Part shown: in pieces, positions 25,939 through 35,673 of the stretch
Layout of the letters: each line of letters opens with the position of its first letter
Position numbering within the stretch: position 1 is the stretch's first letter
Source of the DNA: CAXBNB01 sp040222275
Lineage (GTDB): Bacteria; Bacteroidota; Bacteroidia; Cytophagales; Cyclobacteriaceae
Direction of reading: 5' to 3'
DNA: 64,000 bases
NCBI GenBank assembly: GCA_040222275.1
Contig: JAVKDJ010000034.1
Location: forward strand, 1-64,000
The notes under the pieces: model-generated
The model's input: the letters and a program-made list of their open reading frames with translations, nothing else
Database searches by the model: none
Told to the model about the DNA's origin: nothing
Position numbers and translations under genes: made by a program

Positions 25939-28668
25939 TCAATTGGCCCCTAAAAACGACTCATACATTATGTCTTGGATTCTTGTACGTATATTATTTT
26001 GAATGAGTTTATAATTAGTGGCATCCGGATACACCCTGTTGGATAAAAAGACATACACCAAATCATATTTGGGATCGGCCCAAACTATAGTACCCGTGAA
26101 ACCCGAATGCCCAAAAGCCTCATCAGAAGCATATTTTGAAGCATTTTCTACGGTGGTATCTGGTTTGTCCCACCCAAGTGCACGCCTCTCAGAGCCGTCT
26201 TGTTTCTTGGTGAAATTGCGGACGGTTTCAGGAGAAAAATACCTCATACCTCCATAATAACCTTCCTGCAGCTGCATTTGCATGTACTTGCCCAGGTCGC
26301 TGGCATTGCTAAAAAGCCCGGCATGACCCGACACCCCGCCGAGCAAAGCGGCATTCCTGTCGTGTACATTCCCCCAAACCAACGAATTGCGCAGGTGGTC
26401 GTCTTTTTCTGTGGGCGAAATCCTATCGATAGGAAACCTGCACAATGGTGTATAGCCAGTTGATGCCATACCCATTGGCGCAAAGAGGTTTTGCTCGAGA
26501 AAACCATCAATGGATTGATTCAGCCGGTATTCTGACAGGTCTTTCAGGGCCATAAAACCCAGGTCGCTATACAAATACCCAAAACTGCCATCGTCATTGA
26601 CAAGGGTAGTGAGCCTGGAGGCAGCAATCCAACTTCGAATAGAATCTGCCCAATTGACTGATAGCTGGTCTGGTTGGTATTTATATTTTCTCCTCCTGGG
26701 CAATTTGAACCTGAAATCGTCTCCTTCCGGATCGAACTCTGCATTCCTCCAAAAAGGCAAATAAGACAACATACCAGACTGGTGTGTCAATAAATCCCTG
26801 ACTTTCAGTCCCGATTTGTTAGATTGGTGGAACGCAGGCACGTGGTACCCGAGGGTGTCCTCCAGGGAGATTTTGTGCCAGTCATTTAGAAACATCAATG
26901 AAGGAACTGTTGCTACTACTTTAGTTACCGAGGCTATGTCGTAAATGGTTTCGTCATCCACGTGCACCATACTATCATAAGTCTGATAGCCAAAGCTCTT
27001 ATTGTAAACTACTGTTCCATTTTTAGCCATAAAAACCTGGCATCCGGGAAATGCCCCCAGCTCAATCGCATCTTTCACCAGAATGTCGATTTTAAATAAT
27101 TCGCTGGTGTTGATACCCAAGGTAGCCAAATCTCCATATTTCAACCTTCCTATGGCAGGAATTGTTGTGCCCATCACCTCCATTTCATGTTCGTCTTTCA
27201 TCCTATGCAGCCTTCCAGCTATAGTCCTGGCCCCAAATAAATTTTGTGGTAGCAGGTGTGCATATTCAAAGCTATTTTCAGGAGCCCAGATTATCGTTTT
27301 AAAATCCAATAGCTGGTGGATGCCTTTTTTTTCGCCACTGTAAATTATCACTACATCAGATTTGTTATCCACCTGCTTCAAATACTCCAGCATGCCATTG
27401 GCTTCATCCAGGTCGATGGAAGACACATTGGCCAGCACCACATCGAAATGATTGAGTGTTTTGAGGGCTCGGGTGTAGTCACTTTGCAGGAAATCAAAAT
27501 CATAGTGGGCTATATCCGCATATTTTTTTAAATAATCCCGGAATATCCCGTCGTGTGGGCGGTTGCCGCTTACAGAGGCCAGGTGATATTGCCCCAGGTC
27601 TTTGAAAGGCAAAACATTTCGTTCATTTTTCAACAGCACCACTGAGTTCAAAAGAGCTTTGCGGTGAAGCTCATCCAGGTCCACCAACCTCACATCCACC
27701 TTGCGTTCATTGAGGTGTTGCAGTTTCTTTTTGAATAAAATGGCATTTTTCCCTTTTTCCCTGAGCACCTTTTTCTTGGGAGGTTTGATGTCATAAATTG
27801 TGGTCATCAGTTGGTAAACCGCTTCCCTGTTGTCAGGTAAAACAACCATATCCGCTCCCTGCTCCATCTCATTGAAACATAATTCGGCAGCAGCATTGCT
27901 GCCATATTTTGGGTGCCCCAATACCAGTCCGGAATAGCCCAATGCCTTCCTTGCTTTGGTATCATAAGGCTCTTTATCGAAAACGACAGTATCCAATTTG
28001 TTCGCGAACAACCCAATATATTCAACCTCCTCTATTTTCAGCCTGGATTCCCGGGTTGCTACATTGGATTGATTGGCCACAACGGTAACTCCAGCGGCAG
28101 TCAACCCATCCAGGTACCTCTCCACCCACCAATCCGTAAGGGCTGGCGATGGATCCAAAATAACCACATCAAAACCAATCTCCTGTATTTCCTTACCAAT
28201 AAGGTAGCCCATGTCCATGACCAATGAGTCGTCAGGTATCAGCTCTATTTTTTCTTTTCCGGGAAGCTCCGGCCCACCATCGAGGGGAAATTCCAATAAC
28301 TCGGGCAGGTTGAGTGCCACAAAAGGGCGCTTGGGAAATTTGGATGATTTAAGGTCTGAAATCCAACGTTTTACCTCGTTCTTTTCCCCATTATTGATGA
28401 TCACCCCTCCCACACTTTCATCCTGGATGATCTCATTGGCAAACATGACATCTTCTTTCTGACTGAAGTCCTTGATGGGCAACACCAGCAGTTTCGATAT
28501 CCTCTGTTTTTTGCTCAGCGAATAATAAACACTGTCCACATAAGACATTTTGGAAGTACGTGGCACAGCATGCACAGCAAGTGGGCAAAAACAAAAGCAC
28601 AGGAGAAAAAACCCAATAACTCTTGTGGATTTGGAGCGTAATAATTGATATGTTCGATAAATTTGCAC
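25939..28668 (-). CDS. GH3-like domain fused to serine beta-lactamase-like domain
   Basis: 909 aa. A hydrophobic N-terminus suggests export. Residues ~35-310 resemble the N-terminal barrel of GH3 beta-N-acetylglucosaminidases, but key residues are gone. Where the family has KHFPGHG, this protein has VVANQSNVAT, and where the nucleophile Asp stands in the GFDGLIITDAL region it has GYSGLVLGHPK. A middle domain links to a C-terminal serine hydrolase (~530-900) with SVTK (SxxK), YSD at the YxN position and a HSGFTG box, which look intact. GH3-beta-lactamase fusions are known in Bacteroidota and are linked to peptidoglycan turnover. Here only the hydrolase half is likely to be catalytic. Confidence 0.82.
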   Translation of the reverse strand: MQIYRTYQLLRSKSTRVIGFFLLCFCFCPLAVHAVPRTSKMSYVDSVYYSLSKKQRISKLLVLPIKDFSQKEDVMFANEIIQDESVGGVIINNGEKNEVKRWISDLKSSKFPKRPFVALNLPELLEFPLDGGPELPGKEKIELIPDDSLVMDMGYLIGKEIQEIGFDVVILDPSPALTDWWVERYLDGLTAAGVTVVANQSNVATRESRLKIEEVEYIGLFANKLDTVVFDKEPYDTKARKALGYSGLVLGHPKYGSNAAAELCFNEMEQGADMVVLPDNREAVYQLMTTIYDIKPPKKKVLREKGKNAILFKKKLQHLNERKVDVRLVDLDELHRKALLNSVVLLKNERNVLPFKDLGQYHLASVSGNRPHDGIFRDYLKKYADIAHYDFDFLQSDYTRALKTLNHFDVVLANVSSIDLDEANGMLEYLKQVDNKSDVVIIYSGEKKGIHQLLDFKTIIWAPENSFEYAHLLPQNLFGARTIAGRLHRMKDEHEMEVMGTTIPAIGRLKYGDLATLGINTSELFKIDILVKDAIELGAFPGCQVFMAKNGTVVYNKSFGYQTYDSMVHVDDETIYDIASVTKVVATVPSLMFLNDWHKISLEDTLGYHVPAFHQSNKSGLKVRDLLTHQSGMLSYLPFWRNAEFDPEGDDFRFKLPRRRKYKYQPDQLSVNWADSIRSWIAASRLTTLVNDDGSFGYLYSDLGFMALKDLSEYRLNQSIDGFLEQNLFAPMGMASTGYTPLCRFPIDRISPTEKDDHLRNSLVWGNVHDRNAALLGGVSGHAGLFSNASDLGKYMQMQLQEGYYGGMRYFSPETVRNFTKKQDGSERRALGWDKPDTTVENASKYASDEAFGHSGFTGTIVWADPKYDLVYVFLSNRVYPDATNYKLIQNNIRTRIQDIMYESFLGAN

Positions 28669-28829
28669 TCAGCAATACTTTAGTAATACTTCGGGATTTG
28701 GATAAATTCTAATATAAACCAATATCCTTTTGTAAAACAATTTTTATAACAATATTAGTGCCCGGATAAAAGAAAAAGGGTTTTCCGATCGGCTAATGTC
28801 GGCAAACCGGTTAATTTTAATCTTCATAA

Positions 28830-29174
28830 ATGAAACTTCCTTCCATCATAAAAACACCAAAGTACAACAGGTTCAATTTTGAGCCCCGTTATTATGATCC
28901 TGTAAAAGAAGAAATTGAAGAGAAATTCAGGATGGCCAGGGCCAAAACAAAGGCAGGTTCGCCTGAAAAACACACATCCAGCATTTCTGCGGCTTTTAGC
29001 AAAAGGCAGAAAAAAAGCAGTCAAACTTCTACCATTCAACTGGTGATAGCCATAGCCCTGATGGGCACTTTCGTTGGGTGGCTGTTTTATGGCAACCAGG
29101 TATTCTACGCATATCTATTGCTTTCCCCTTTATACTTTTACTGGAGGCTAAAAAACAAAGGGGGTAGAGGTTAA
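28830..29174 (+). CDS. Small membrane protein upstream of mutL
   Basis: 114 aa. The N-terminal half is basic and soluble; two hydrophobic helices follow (about residues 69-86 and 90-107). The stop overlaps the mutL ATG by one base (TAATG at 29172-29176), so translation is coupled. I do not recognise the family. Proteins of this kind next to mutL are seen in related Bacteroidota, but a role in mismatch repair is not implied. Confidence 0.7.
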   Translation: MKLPSIIKTPKYNRFNFEPRYYDPVKEEIEEKFRMARAKTKAGSPEKHTSSISAAFSKRQKKSSQTSTIQLVIAIALMGTFVGWLFYGNQVFYAYLLLSPLYFYWRLKNKGGRG

Positions 29175-31027
29175 TGCCTGACATTATAAAACTTTTACCG
29201 GATTCTATCGCCAACCAGATTGCCGCTGGTGAGGTAGTGCAGCGTCCTGCATCGGTGGTAAAAGAGCTACTCGAAAACAGCATAGATGCCAACAGCCAAT
29301 CGATCGAACTGGTGGTGAAAGATGCTGGAAAATCCCTGATACAAGTAGTAGATGATGGCAAAGGGATGTCCGAAACTGACGCCCGGATGAGTTTCGAACG
29401 CCATGCTACTTCGAAAATCAGGACATCAGAGGATTTGTTCAAGATAAAAACCATGGGGTTTCGTGGTGAAGCCCTGGCTTCTGTAGCAGCGGTAGCACGC
29501 GTGGAGCTGAAATCGAAAGCGGTTGACAAGGAACTGGGCACTTTCATACACATTGAGGCTTCCGAACTCAAAACACAAGAACCGGCTTCCAGCCACCAGG
29601 GAACCTCTATCTGTGTCAAAAACCTCTTTTACAATGTGCCGGCCCGGAGAAATTTCCTAAAAAGCAACCCCGTGGAAATGCGCCACATCATTGATGAATT
29701 TCAGAGGGCATCACTCGCTCAACCTGATATTGCTTTTACCCTGCACCACAATGGAGAAGAAATTTACAACCTCCCGAAAGGAAAACTGAGCCAACGGATT
29801 GTTTCTTTGTTTGGTAAAAATTATGGCCAGCAATTGATCGCTTGTCAGGAAGAAACAGACTGGATACGGATTCATGGCTATGTAGGCAAGCCTGAAAATG
29901 CTAAAAAAACCAGGGGCGAACAGTTTTTTTTCATCAACGGGAGGTTCATAAAAAACAACTACCTCAACCATGCGGTCAGTGGGGCATACGAAGGCCTGCT
30001 CAAAGAAAACCACTTTCCTTTTTATGTACTGTTCATTGAAACAGACCCTATACACGTGGACATCAACGTCCACCCTACCAAAACGGAAGTGAAATTTGAT
30101 GATGAACGAAGTGTGTATGGAATTGTGAAATCAGCTGTAAAGCAAGCCCTTGGCACCCACAACATCACACCCTCACTCGACTTCAATACTGATGTCAATT
30201 TTGAAAGCATAGCCGTTTCCAAGCTCAATTTTGACATGCCCACCCGTCAGGACAAAAACTACGGAAGTTTTAAGACCATGGAAGGCAAAAGGAACCACTC
30301 TGTACAATGGGAAAAATTGTACGAAAGTGCCATGAACGAATCGATCCCCGATATCGCTGAAGTAAGCAAAGAATCCGTTGGGTCCGGTGAAAACCAACTG
30401 ACCTTTGAAAGCAAAGTAAATCAGGAGGACAATTCCCAAAAAGAGGGCCTGCTGGACGGCAACAACACCCCAACCCTAATGCACAACCAATACATAGTGC
30501 GACAGGTGAAATCGGGCATGCTGATCCTGGATGCCAAACTTGCCTTTGAGCGTATTTTGTATGAAAAGTACTCTAAGTATGTGCAGCACAATAAATCCGG
30601 AAGCTCTCAAAGGTGCCTGTTTCCACAAACAGTAGAGTTGAACCCTTCCGATTATGCCCTGGTGTTGGAATTGAAAGAAGAAATAGAGGCCCTGGGTTTT
30701 GAGTTCGAAAATTTTGGAAAAAACTCCATCGTTATCAATGGCATCCCTACAGACCTACCTTCTTCCAGTGAAAAAGAGCTGTTTGAAGGGTTGGTTGAAC
30801 AGTTTAAAATCAATAATGAAAAATTATCGTTAGGGAAAAAAGAGAATATTGCCAGGTCGCTGGCCAGGCGGTCTGCCAGAAAAACAACAGTGAACAACAA
30901 CGGTACTGAATTGGGCATATTGATTGACAGGTTGTTTGCCTGCGAGCAGCCCAACTATACGGCCGACGGCACGCCCACATTCGTCATTATGGGCCTTGAT
31001 AAAATAGCAGAATTTTTTAACAAATAG
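29174..31027 (+). CDS. mutL: DNA mismatch repair protein MutL
   Basis: 617 aa. The GHKL ATPase domain is canonical: IAAGEVVQRPASVVKELLEN, NSIDAN, VVDDGKGM, ERHATSKI and GFRGEALASVAAVA. The C-terminal dimerisation domain differs at the sites of the latent endonuclease. Where endonuclease MutLs carry DQHAxxExxxxE this protein has DAKLAFERILYE, and where CPHGRP stands it has TADGTP. So this MutL probably lacks its own nicking activity. It is translationally coupled to the gene before it and followed by two rhomboid genes. Confidence 0.95.
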   Translation: MPDIIKLLPDSIANQIAAGEVVQRPASVVKELLENSIDANSQSIELVVKDAGKSLIQVVDDGKGMSETDARMSFERHATSKIRTSEDLFKIKTMGFRGEALASVAAVARVELKSKAVDKELGTFIHIEASELKTQEPASSHQGTSICVKNLFYNVPARRNFLKSNPVEMRHIIDEFQRASLAQPDIAFTLHHNGEEIYNLPKGKLSQRIVSLFGKNYGQQLIACQEETDWIRIHGYVGKPENAKKTRGEQFFFINGRFIKNNYLNHAVSGAYEGLLKENHFPFYVLFIETDPIHVDINVHPTKTEVKFDDERSVYGIVKSAVKQALGTHNITPSLDFNTDVNFESIAVSKLNFDMPTRQDKNYGSFKTMEGKRNHSVQWEKLYESAMNESIPDIAEVSKESVGSGENQLTFESKVNQEDNSQKEGLLDGNNTPTLMHNQYIVRQVKSGMLILDAKLAFERILYEKYSKYVQHNKSGSSQRCLFPQTVELNPSDYALVLELKEEIEALGFEFENFGKNSIVINGIPTDLPSSSEKELFEGLVEQFKINNEKLSLGKKENIARSLARRSARKTTVNNNGTELGILIDRLFACEQPNYTADGTPTFVIMGLDKIAEFFNK

Positions 31028-31029
31028 AT

Positions 31030-31821
31030 ATGTTCAACCTTACACCCATGGTGAAAAACATCCTGATCATCAACATTGTGTTGCTGCTGATAGGATCCAT
31101 GCTCAACTTCAATCTATCCGGCATTTTTGGTGTGCACTATATTTTTTCGGACGGTTTTTACATTTTTCAATATGTCACCTATATGTGGCTGCATGCGGGT
31201 TTTGGGCATATTTTCAGCAACATGTTTGCTGTCCTGGTATTTGGGCCTATGCTGGAGCGCGTGTGGGGGCCTAAACGTTTTCTTACTTTCTACCTCATTA
31301 CCGGCATTGGCGCTGGCTTGCTTTATGGTGTGGCCGATACCATCGAAAAGGGCAGCCTAAAATCAGACACTGAAGCATATATAACCAACCCCAATCCGGA
31401 GGATTTCTACATTTATGTACACGAATATCAATCACGCTATGACATGGTGGCTTTGGGGGATTTTGCCGACCAATACTACGATGATGCCGACAACTCAGGA
31501 TATATTGAACAATCTGTAGCTGTGGTCAACCAGGTTTATGAAGACCTGACCAATACACCCATGGTAGGTGCCTCTGGGGCTGTATTTGGTATCTTGCTTG
31601 CCTTTGCCATGCTTTTCCCCAACACAGAATTATTATTATTGATCCCCCCTATACCAATAAAAGCCAAATATTTAGTATTTTTCTATGGGCTTTATGAGCT
31701 CTACTCGGAAATCAACCGGACATCCGGTGATAATGTTGCCCATTTGGCCCACCTTAGTGGTATGTTGATAGCTTACTTGTTATTGAAGTATTGGCAACAG
31801 AAACGGGGAAATTTTTATTGA
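31030..31821 (+). CDS. Rhomboid family intramembrane serine protease
   Basis: 263 aa, 2 bp after mutL. It has about six transmembrane helices, the HAGFGHIFSNMFAVLVFG helix, catalytic Ser in GASGAVFG (GxSG) and the second catalytic residue in HLAHLSGM. A hydrophilic insertion of roughly 65 residues (~111-175, acidic) sits between the early helices and GASG, probably as an external loop. Rhomboids cleave membrane proteins within the bilayer; the substrate is unknown. Confidence 0.92.
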   Translation: MFNLTPMVKNILIINIVLLLIGSMLNFNLSGIFGVHYIFSDGFYIFQYVTYMWLHAGFGHIFSNMFAVLVFGPMLERVWGPKRFLTFYLITGIGAGLLYGVADTIEKGSLKSDTEAYITNPNPEDFYIYVHEYQSRYDMVALGDFADQYYDDADNSGYIEQSVAVVNQVYEDLTNTPMVGASGAVFGILLAFAMLFPNTELLLLIPPIPIKAKYLVFFYGLYELYSEINRTSGDNVAHLAHLSGMLIAYLLLKYWQQKRGNFY

Positions 31822-31850
31822 CATCCATTAGATTTTAGAGTAGTATAATA

Positions 31851-32771
31851 ATGAATAGCAGTTTTTTAGAAGATTTTAAAAATGCATGGGGAAAGCCCAA
31901 CAATGCGCTGGCACAGATCATCCTGATCAATGTGATCATATTCGTATTTATGGCTGTGTTGTATGTATTTGGGAAAATACTGGGCATGGAAGGTATTTTT
32001 GGGTTTATACATGACCAATTTTCAATACCACCTCTTTTTGATGAATTTATTTTCAGGCCATGGACCATACTTACCTATGCTTTTGCCCATAGCCTGGATA
32101 GTATTTTTCATATCCTGTTCAACATGCTTATCCTCTATTGGTTTGGCCATTTGATTGTAGAATACCTGGGCAATCAAAAGGTAATCAGTTTGTACGTTCT
32201 AGGGGCGCTGGCCGGGGCTGTTGTGTATTTAATTGTGTTCAATACTATACCTTATTATATCGAAAAATCTGGCTTTTCTGGTATGGTTGGGGCATCTGCG
32301 GCTGTTTATGCGGTAACAGTAGCTGCGGCTACCCTCATGCCCAACTACACATTTCACCTCCTTTTCTTTGGCCCGGTAAAAATCAAGTATATAGCGGCAT
32401 TTTACATTATCATCTCATTCATTGGTACTGTCGGGGGCAATGCCGGGGGCAATATTGCCCACCTGGGCGGGGCAGGAATTGGATATCTTTATATCCGACA
32501 GCTTCAGGCCGGAAACGACATTGGCCATTGGGTGATCAGTTGTATGACATTCTTCAAAAGTTTTTTTGTGAAGCAACCCAAGATAAAAGTATCCCACAAA
32601 ACGGAACGAAGGCAGTCGGCTCCTAACAGGTCGTCCACCACAAATTCTTCTTCTCGGACAACTGTTGATCAGGAAGAGATAGATGCCATACTGGACAAGA
32701 TTTCCAAGTCTGGCTATGAAAGCCTTTCCAAGAGCGAAAAGCAAAAACTTTTCAACGCAAGCAAGAAATAA
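31851..32771 (+). CDS. Second rhomboid family protein
   Basis: 306 aa with six predicted helices, the HSLDSIFHILFNMLILYWFG segment, a catalytic Ser region GASAAVYAV and the His helix NIAHLGGAGIGY. The usual GxSG reads GASA, with Ser kept but the following Gly replaced by Ala. The last ~85 residues are a cytoplasmic basic/Ser-rich tail ending in a short helical SGYESLSKSEKQKLF motif seen in many Bacteroidota rhomboids. It is in tandem with the previous gene but clearly diverged from it. Confidence 0.88.
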   Translation: MNSSFLEDFKNAWGKPNNALAQIILINVIIFVFMAVLYVFGKILGMEGIFGFIHDQFSIPPLFDEFIFRPWTILTYAFAHSLDSIFHILFNMLILYWFGHLIVEYLGNQKVISLYVLGALAGAVVYLIVFNTIPYYIEKSGFSGMVGASAAVYAVTVAAATLMPNYTFHLLFFGPVKIKYIAAFYIIISFIGTVGGNAGGNIAHLGGAGIGYLYIRQLQAGNDIGHWVISCMTFFKSFFVKQPKIKVSHKTERRQSAPNRSSTTNSSSRTTVDQEEIDAILDKISKSGYESLSKSEKQKLFNASKK

Positions 32772-32775
32772 ATAA

Positions 32776-33132
32776 TCATCGGGTGGCTGAGAGGGTCACT
32801 GAAGCCAGGTTGCAGATGCCCTTCAGGGGCGGGTTATGTTTGCATACTTTTACCTCCACCTTTTCCACCTGGGCAAACTTGTTCAGTATCTGTTGATTGA
32901 TTTGGTGGGCAATGTGCTCCAACAGCCTGGTGTTTCTGGACATTATCTGTGAAATAATGCGATATACCTCCTCGTAGTTAACGGTTCCTGATATATCATC
33001 GTGGGTAGCCGCCTGGCCAAATTCTGTAAATAAAGAAACATCTACTGTATATCTGTTTCCCAGCTTTTGTTCTTCATGGTGGTACCCATGGTGGGCAAAA
33101 AACTCAAGCCCTTCCAGCTGTATCTTTCCCAT
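32776..33132 (-). CDS. folB: Dihydroneopterin aldolase
   Basis: 118 aa. The pattern GKIQLEGLEFFAHHGYHHEE, the NYEEVYRI segment and the C-terminal VKVCKHNPPL match FolB, which splits dihydroneopterin in folate synthesis. Glu and Lys of the active site are in place. The ATG lies 3 bp after the stop of the DivIVA-like gene, so the two are co-transcribed. Confidence 0.93.
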   Translation of the reverse strand: MGKIQLEGLEFFAHHGYHHEEQKLGNRYTVDVSLFTEFGQAATHDDISGTVNYEEVYRIISQIMSRNTRLLEHIAHQINQQILNKFAQVEKVEVKVCKHNPPLKGICNLASVTLSATR

Positions 33133-33135
33133 GTA

Positions 33136-33984
33136 TCAATCTTCCAACTGGTCGAAAAAAGACAAGTCATCTTTTTCAACGGCCTCCATCACTTTCTCGG
33201 AGTTTCCAGCTTTTTCGTGTGACTTTTTGGCTATAGGGTCTTCGCCAATAATCCGGTTTCTCTTTACCTCTGTGACTTCATACTGGGGCTCTTCGTTGAT
33301 ATGCGAATCGGCTGGATCTGATTCCTTTTCCTTTTCCACCTTAGCCTCGGCTTTTTTCACTTCTTCTATCGCCACCTTTGATTCCTTTTCATCAAACATC
33401 CCTTTTGAGGCCGTCTCCCTGAGCATATCCTTTACTTTTTTCAAATGTGCTTCTATGCCAAAACTTCCCTTCTGATCGTTCAGTTTGGTCACCTTCTCCA
33501 TTACATCGCCAGACAATAACTTGAGCTGAGAAATCATGTTGTCCCGCTGGTTTTCGATGATCCTGTAGTTTTCTTCCATTTCTTTCACTTCCTTCTGCAT
33601 TTCCTCCAGTACTTCACGAGCCTTTGTGTCCGCATTTTCTATGATTATCCTGGCTTTTTGCTTGGCATCATTCAGCATGGCTTCAGAGCTTATCTGGATT
33701 TCCCGCATGTGTAATTCTGCGGTTTTATTGGCCTGGTCTATCACACTGGCACTAGTGTCCTCGGCTGTTTTGAGGGTTTTGAACAAAGTGCTCTCTACTT
33801 CCCTGAGTTTCTGCACTTCTTTTTCAGCCTGTGCCAGCTTTTGCCTGGTCTCTTTGTTTTCGTCCAACATTCTCTCCCATTCATGCGACAATGAAAGCAA
33901 AAACGCATTTACCTCGTCTTTGTCCAATCCCCTGAATGCCTTCTCAAATGTTTTTTGCCTGATTTCTAATGGAGTGATTTTCAT
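33136..33984 (-). CDS. DivIVA domain-containing coiled-coil protein
   Basis: 282 aa. The first ~45 residues, with MKITPLEIRQKTFEKAFRG and then LDKDEVNAFLLSLS, match the DivIVA/GpsB membrane-binding N-terminal domain. A long coiled coil to about residue 190 and an acidic, low-complexity C-terminus follow. DivIVA-like proteins mark curved membranes or poles and scaffold cell-wall machinery in Gram-positives; in Bacteroidota the role is not established. Confidence 0.85.
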   Translation of the reverse strand: MKITPLEIRQKTFEKAFRGLDKDEVNAFLLSLSHEWERMLDENKETRQKLAQAEKEVQKLREVESTLFKTLKTAEDTSASVIDQANKTAELHMREIQISSEAMLNDAKQKARIIIENADTKAREVLEEMQKEVKEMEENYRIIENQRDNMISQLKLLSGDVMEKVTKLNDQKGSFGIEAHLKKVKDMLRETASKGMFDEKESKVAIEEVKKAEAKVEKEKESDPADSHINEEPQYEVTEVKRNRIIGEDPIAKKSHEKAGNSEKVMEAVEKDDLSFFDQLED

Positions 33985-34131
33985 GATTAAGCCATTTAAA
34001 ATGTCATGTATGAGAACATGTATTCACATACAAAATTCTTTAATTAATACGAATAAAGTGGCGGTTTATTAAATAAAGTGGTGGCTTACAATGCAATTAT
34101 ACATATAATTTTTAAAACGAGAGGCATTTTA

Positions 34132-35040
34132 TTACGTCACTTTGATATCCCATACACTCAACGACCTGTCATCGCTGGCAGAAACCAGGTAATTGTTGAA
34201 TTCTGACCAATAAAGCTTGTTTACGGAAGTCAGGTGCCCTTCATGACGCGCCTTGTCGATTACTTTCAGCAACTTTCTTTTCTCCAGGTCCCATATTTTG
34301 ATGGTCTTGTCCATACTGGCTGTAGCAAAGTAGTGCCCTTTCGGATGAAAGGCGATATGGTTGATGGCATACATGTGGGCAACTATGGATTGCTCCAGGG
34401 AGTAGCCATTTTTCACATCCCACAGTTTGAGGTGTGCATCGCGACTGGCCGTAAGATAGAGGTCTTCTTCCGGTGAAAAAACCCCCGAAAATATGGACTT
34501 GCTGTGACCTTCATTCACTGCCTGCACAGAAAAATCTTTGGGGTCAATCACACGGAAAGCATTGTCGCTGAATCCTGCTACTATCTTTTTGCCCCCGGAC
34601 AAAACAGCTATGGTCCTGAGGCTGATATCGGAAAGTTTGGCTTTTCTCCTGATACTCAAATCATTCAGGCCTACCTCAAACAAATAGCCATCGCCGGTAC
34701 CTATCAGAATCCCATCACCAAGCATTTGAATATCAAAAATTTGGGAACTGGTCATTTTAAGCGAACCCAATTCGGCCTTCTTATTTACATCCAGCAGATG
34801 AATACCTTCAAAATTTTGCCCAATAATCAAGGTATTGTACATGGGGATGAACCTCAGTGCGTAAACCGAGGAAGGCAATTTGGCTATCAAACGGCCATTT
34901 CCAGGGTTTTCTAAATCCCATTCTATGATTTGACCATCCGCACCCGAGGAGTAAAAAATATTGGGTTTGCTCCCCTTTTCGATGGTATAAATGGCCCCTT
35001 TGTGACCGGTAAATGTGTGTATTTTTTCAATATTGACCAT
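34132..35040 (-). CDS. WD40 repeat protein
   Basis: 302 aa forming a seven-bladed beta-propeller. GH...DxxxKxWD-type repeats are clearest in the C-terminal half: ASRDAHLKLWDVKNG, ASMDKTIKIWDLEKR and ASDDRSLSVWDI. There is no signal peptide, so it is a cytoplasmic scaffold. It lies 8 bp downstream of the HIT gene on the same strand; a functional tie is not evident. Confidence 0.9.
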   Translation of the reverse strand: MVNIEKIHTFTGHKGAIYTIEKGSKPNIFYSSGADGQIIEWDLENPGNGRLIAKLPSSVYALRFIPMYNTLIIGQNFEGIHLLDVNKKAELGSLKMTSSQIFDIQMLGDGILIGTGDGYLFEVGLNDLSIRRKAKLSDISLRTIAVLSGGKKIVAGFSDNAFRVIDPKDFSVQAVNEGHSKSIFSGVFSPEEDLYLTASRDAHLKLWDVKNGYSLEQSIVAHMYAINHIAFHPKGHYFATASMDKTIKIWDLEKRKLLKVIDKARHEGHLTSVNKLYWSEFNNYLVSASDDRSLSVWDIKVT

Positions 35041-35048
35041 AAAATGGG

Positions 35049-35447
35049 TTAATCTATAATGGCTGCACGGATTTTTTCTGCGGTTGCTGCCAATTCTTCC
35101 TTGTCAGGGCTGAGCTTTGGACCATTGAAGTTCATATCCCTCATACTGTTCATAGGGATCAGGTGTACATGGGCATGCGGTACTTCCAGGCCAACCACCG
35201 ACACTCCCACCCTTAGGCACGGTATGGCCCTGTCAATGCCGTTGGCCACTTTTTTGGAAAAAACATGAAGCCCCGCAAGTGTGTCATCGTCCAGGTCGAA
35301 GATGTAGTCCACTTCTCTTTTGGGTATTACCAGCACATGTCCCTCTACAAGGGGTTCAATGTCTAAAAACGCCAAATAATCTTCATCTTCTGCAACAATA
35401 TGGGCAGGTATTTCCCTATTTACTATTTTACTAAATATGCTTGCCAT
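35049..35447 (-). CDS. HIT family nucleotide hydrolase
   Basis: 132 aa with the histidine triad HAHVHLIPM (family HxHxHxx) and the N-terminal IFSKIVNREIPAHIVAEDED. HIT proteins hydrolyse dinucleoside polyphosphates or AMP-NH2/AMP-lysine type substrates; this one belongs to the Hint/PKCI-like bacterial group. Confidence 0.93.
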   Translation of the reverse strand: MASIFSKIVNREIPAHIVAEDEDYLAFLDIEPLVEGHVLVIPKREVDYIFDLDDDTLAGLHVFSKKVANGIDRAIPCLRVGVSVVGLEVPHAHVHLIPMNSMRDMNFNGPKLSPDKEELAATAEKIRAAIID

Positions 35448-35619
35448 GATATATTTTGCTATTAAACAATAAAACTCAAAATAGTGAAATTAAATATATC
35501 TGCCAATCTCCATGTGTTTTAGTTTGCTCCACAAAGATTGCCCCTTCAGTTTTTTTACTGTCAACTCCGTAATTCATACAGGAACCTTCTATAAAATGGG
35601 TTTTCAAAGAGTACAAAAA

Positions 35620-35646
35620 AAGAGCGTCAGTTAATACTACGCTCTT
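35620..35646 (-). terminator. Terminator downstream of greA
   Basis: 8-bp stem AAGAGCGT/ACGCTCTT with an 11-nt loop, followed on the minus strand by a T-run complementary to 35614-35620. It lies 28 bp after the greA stop. Confidence 0.75.
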
Positions 35647-35673
35647 CAATCCTATTCCTTTATTTCCCTGCTG

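Noticed and set aside
34021..34120. Repeated AATAAAGTGG segments before the DivIVA-like gene
   Set aside because: Two short, imperfect copies in AT-rich DNA; too weak to call a regulatory array.
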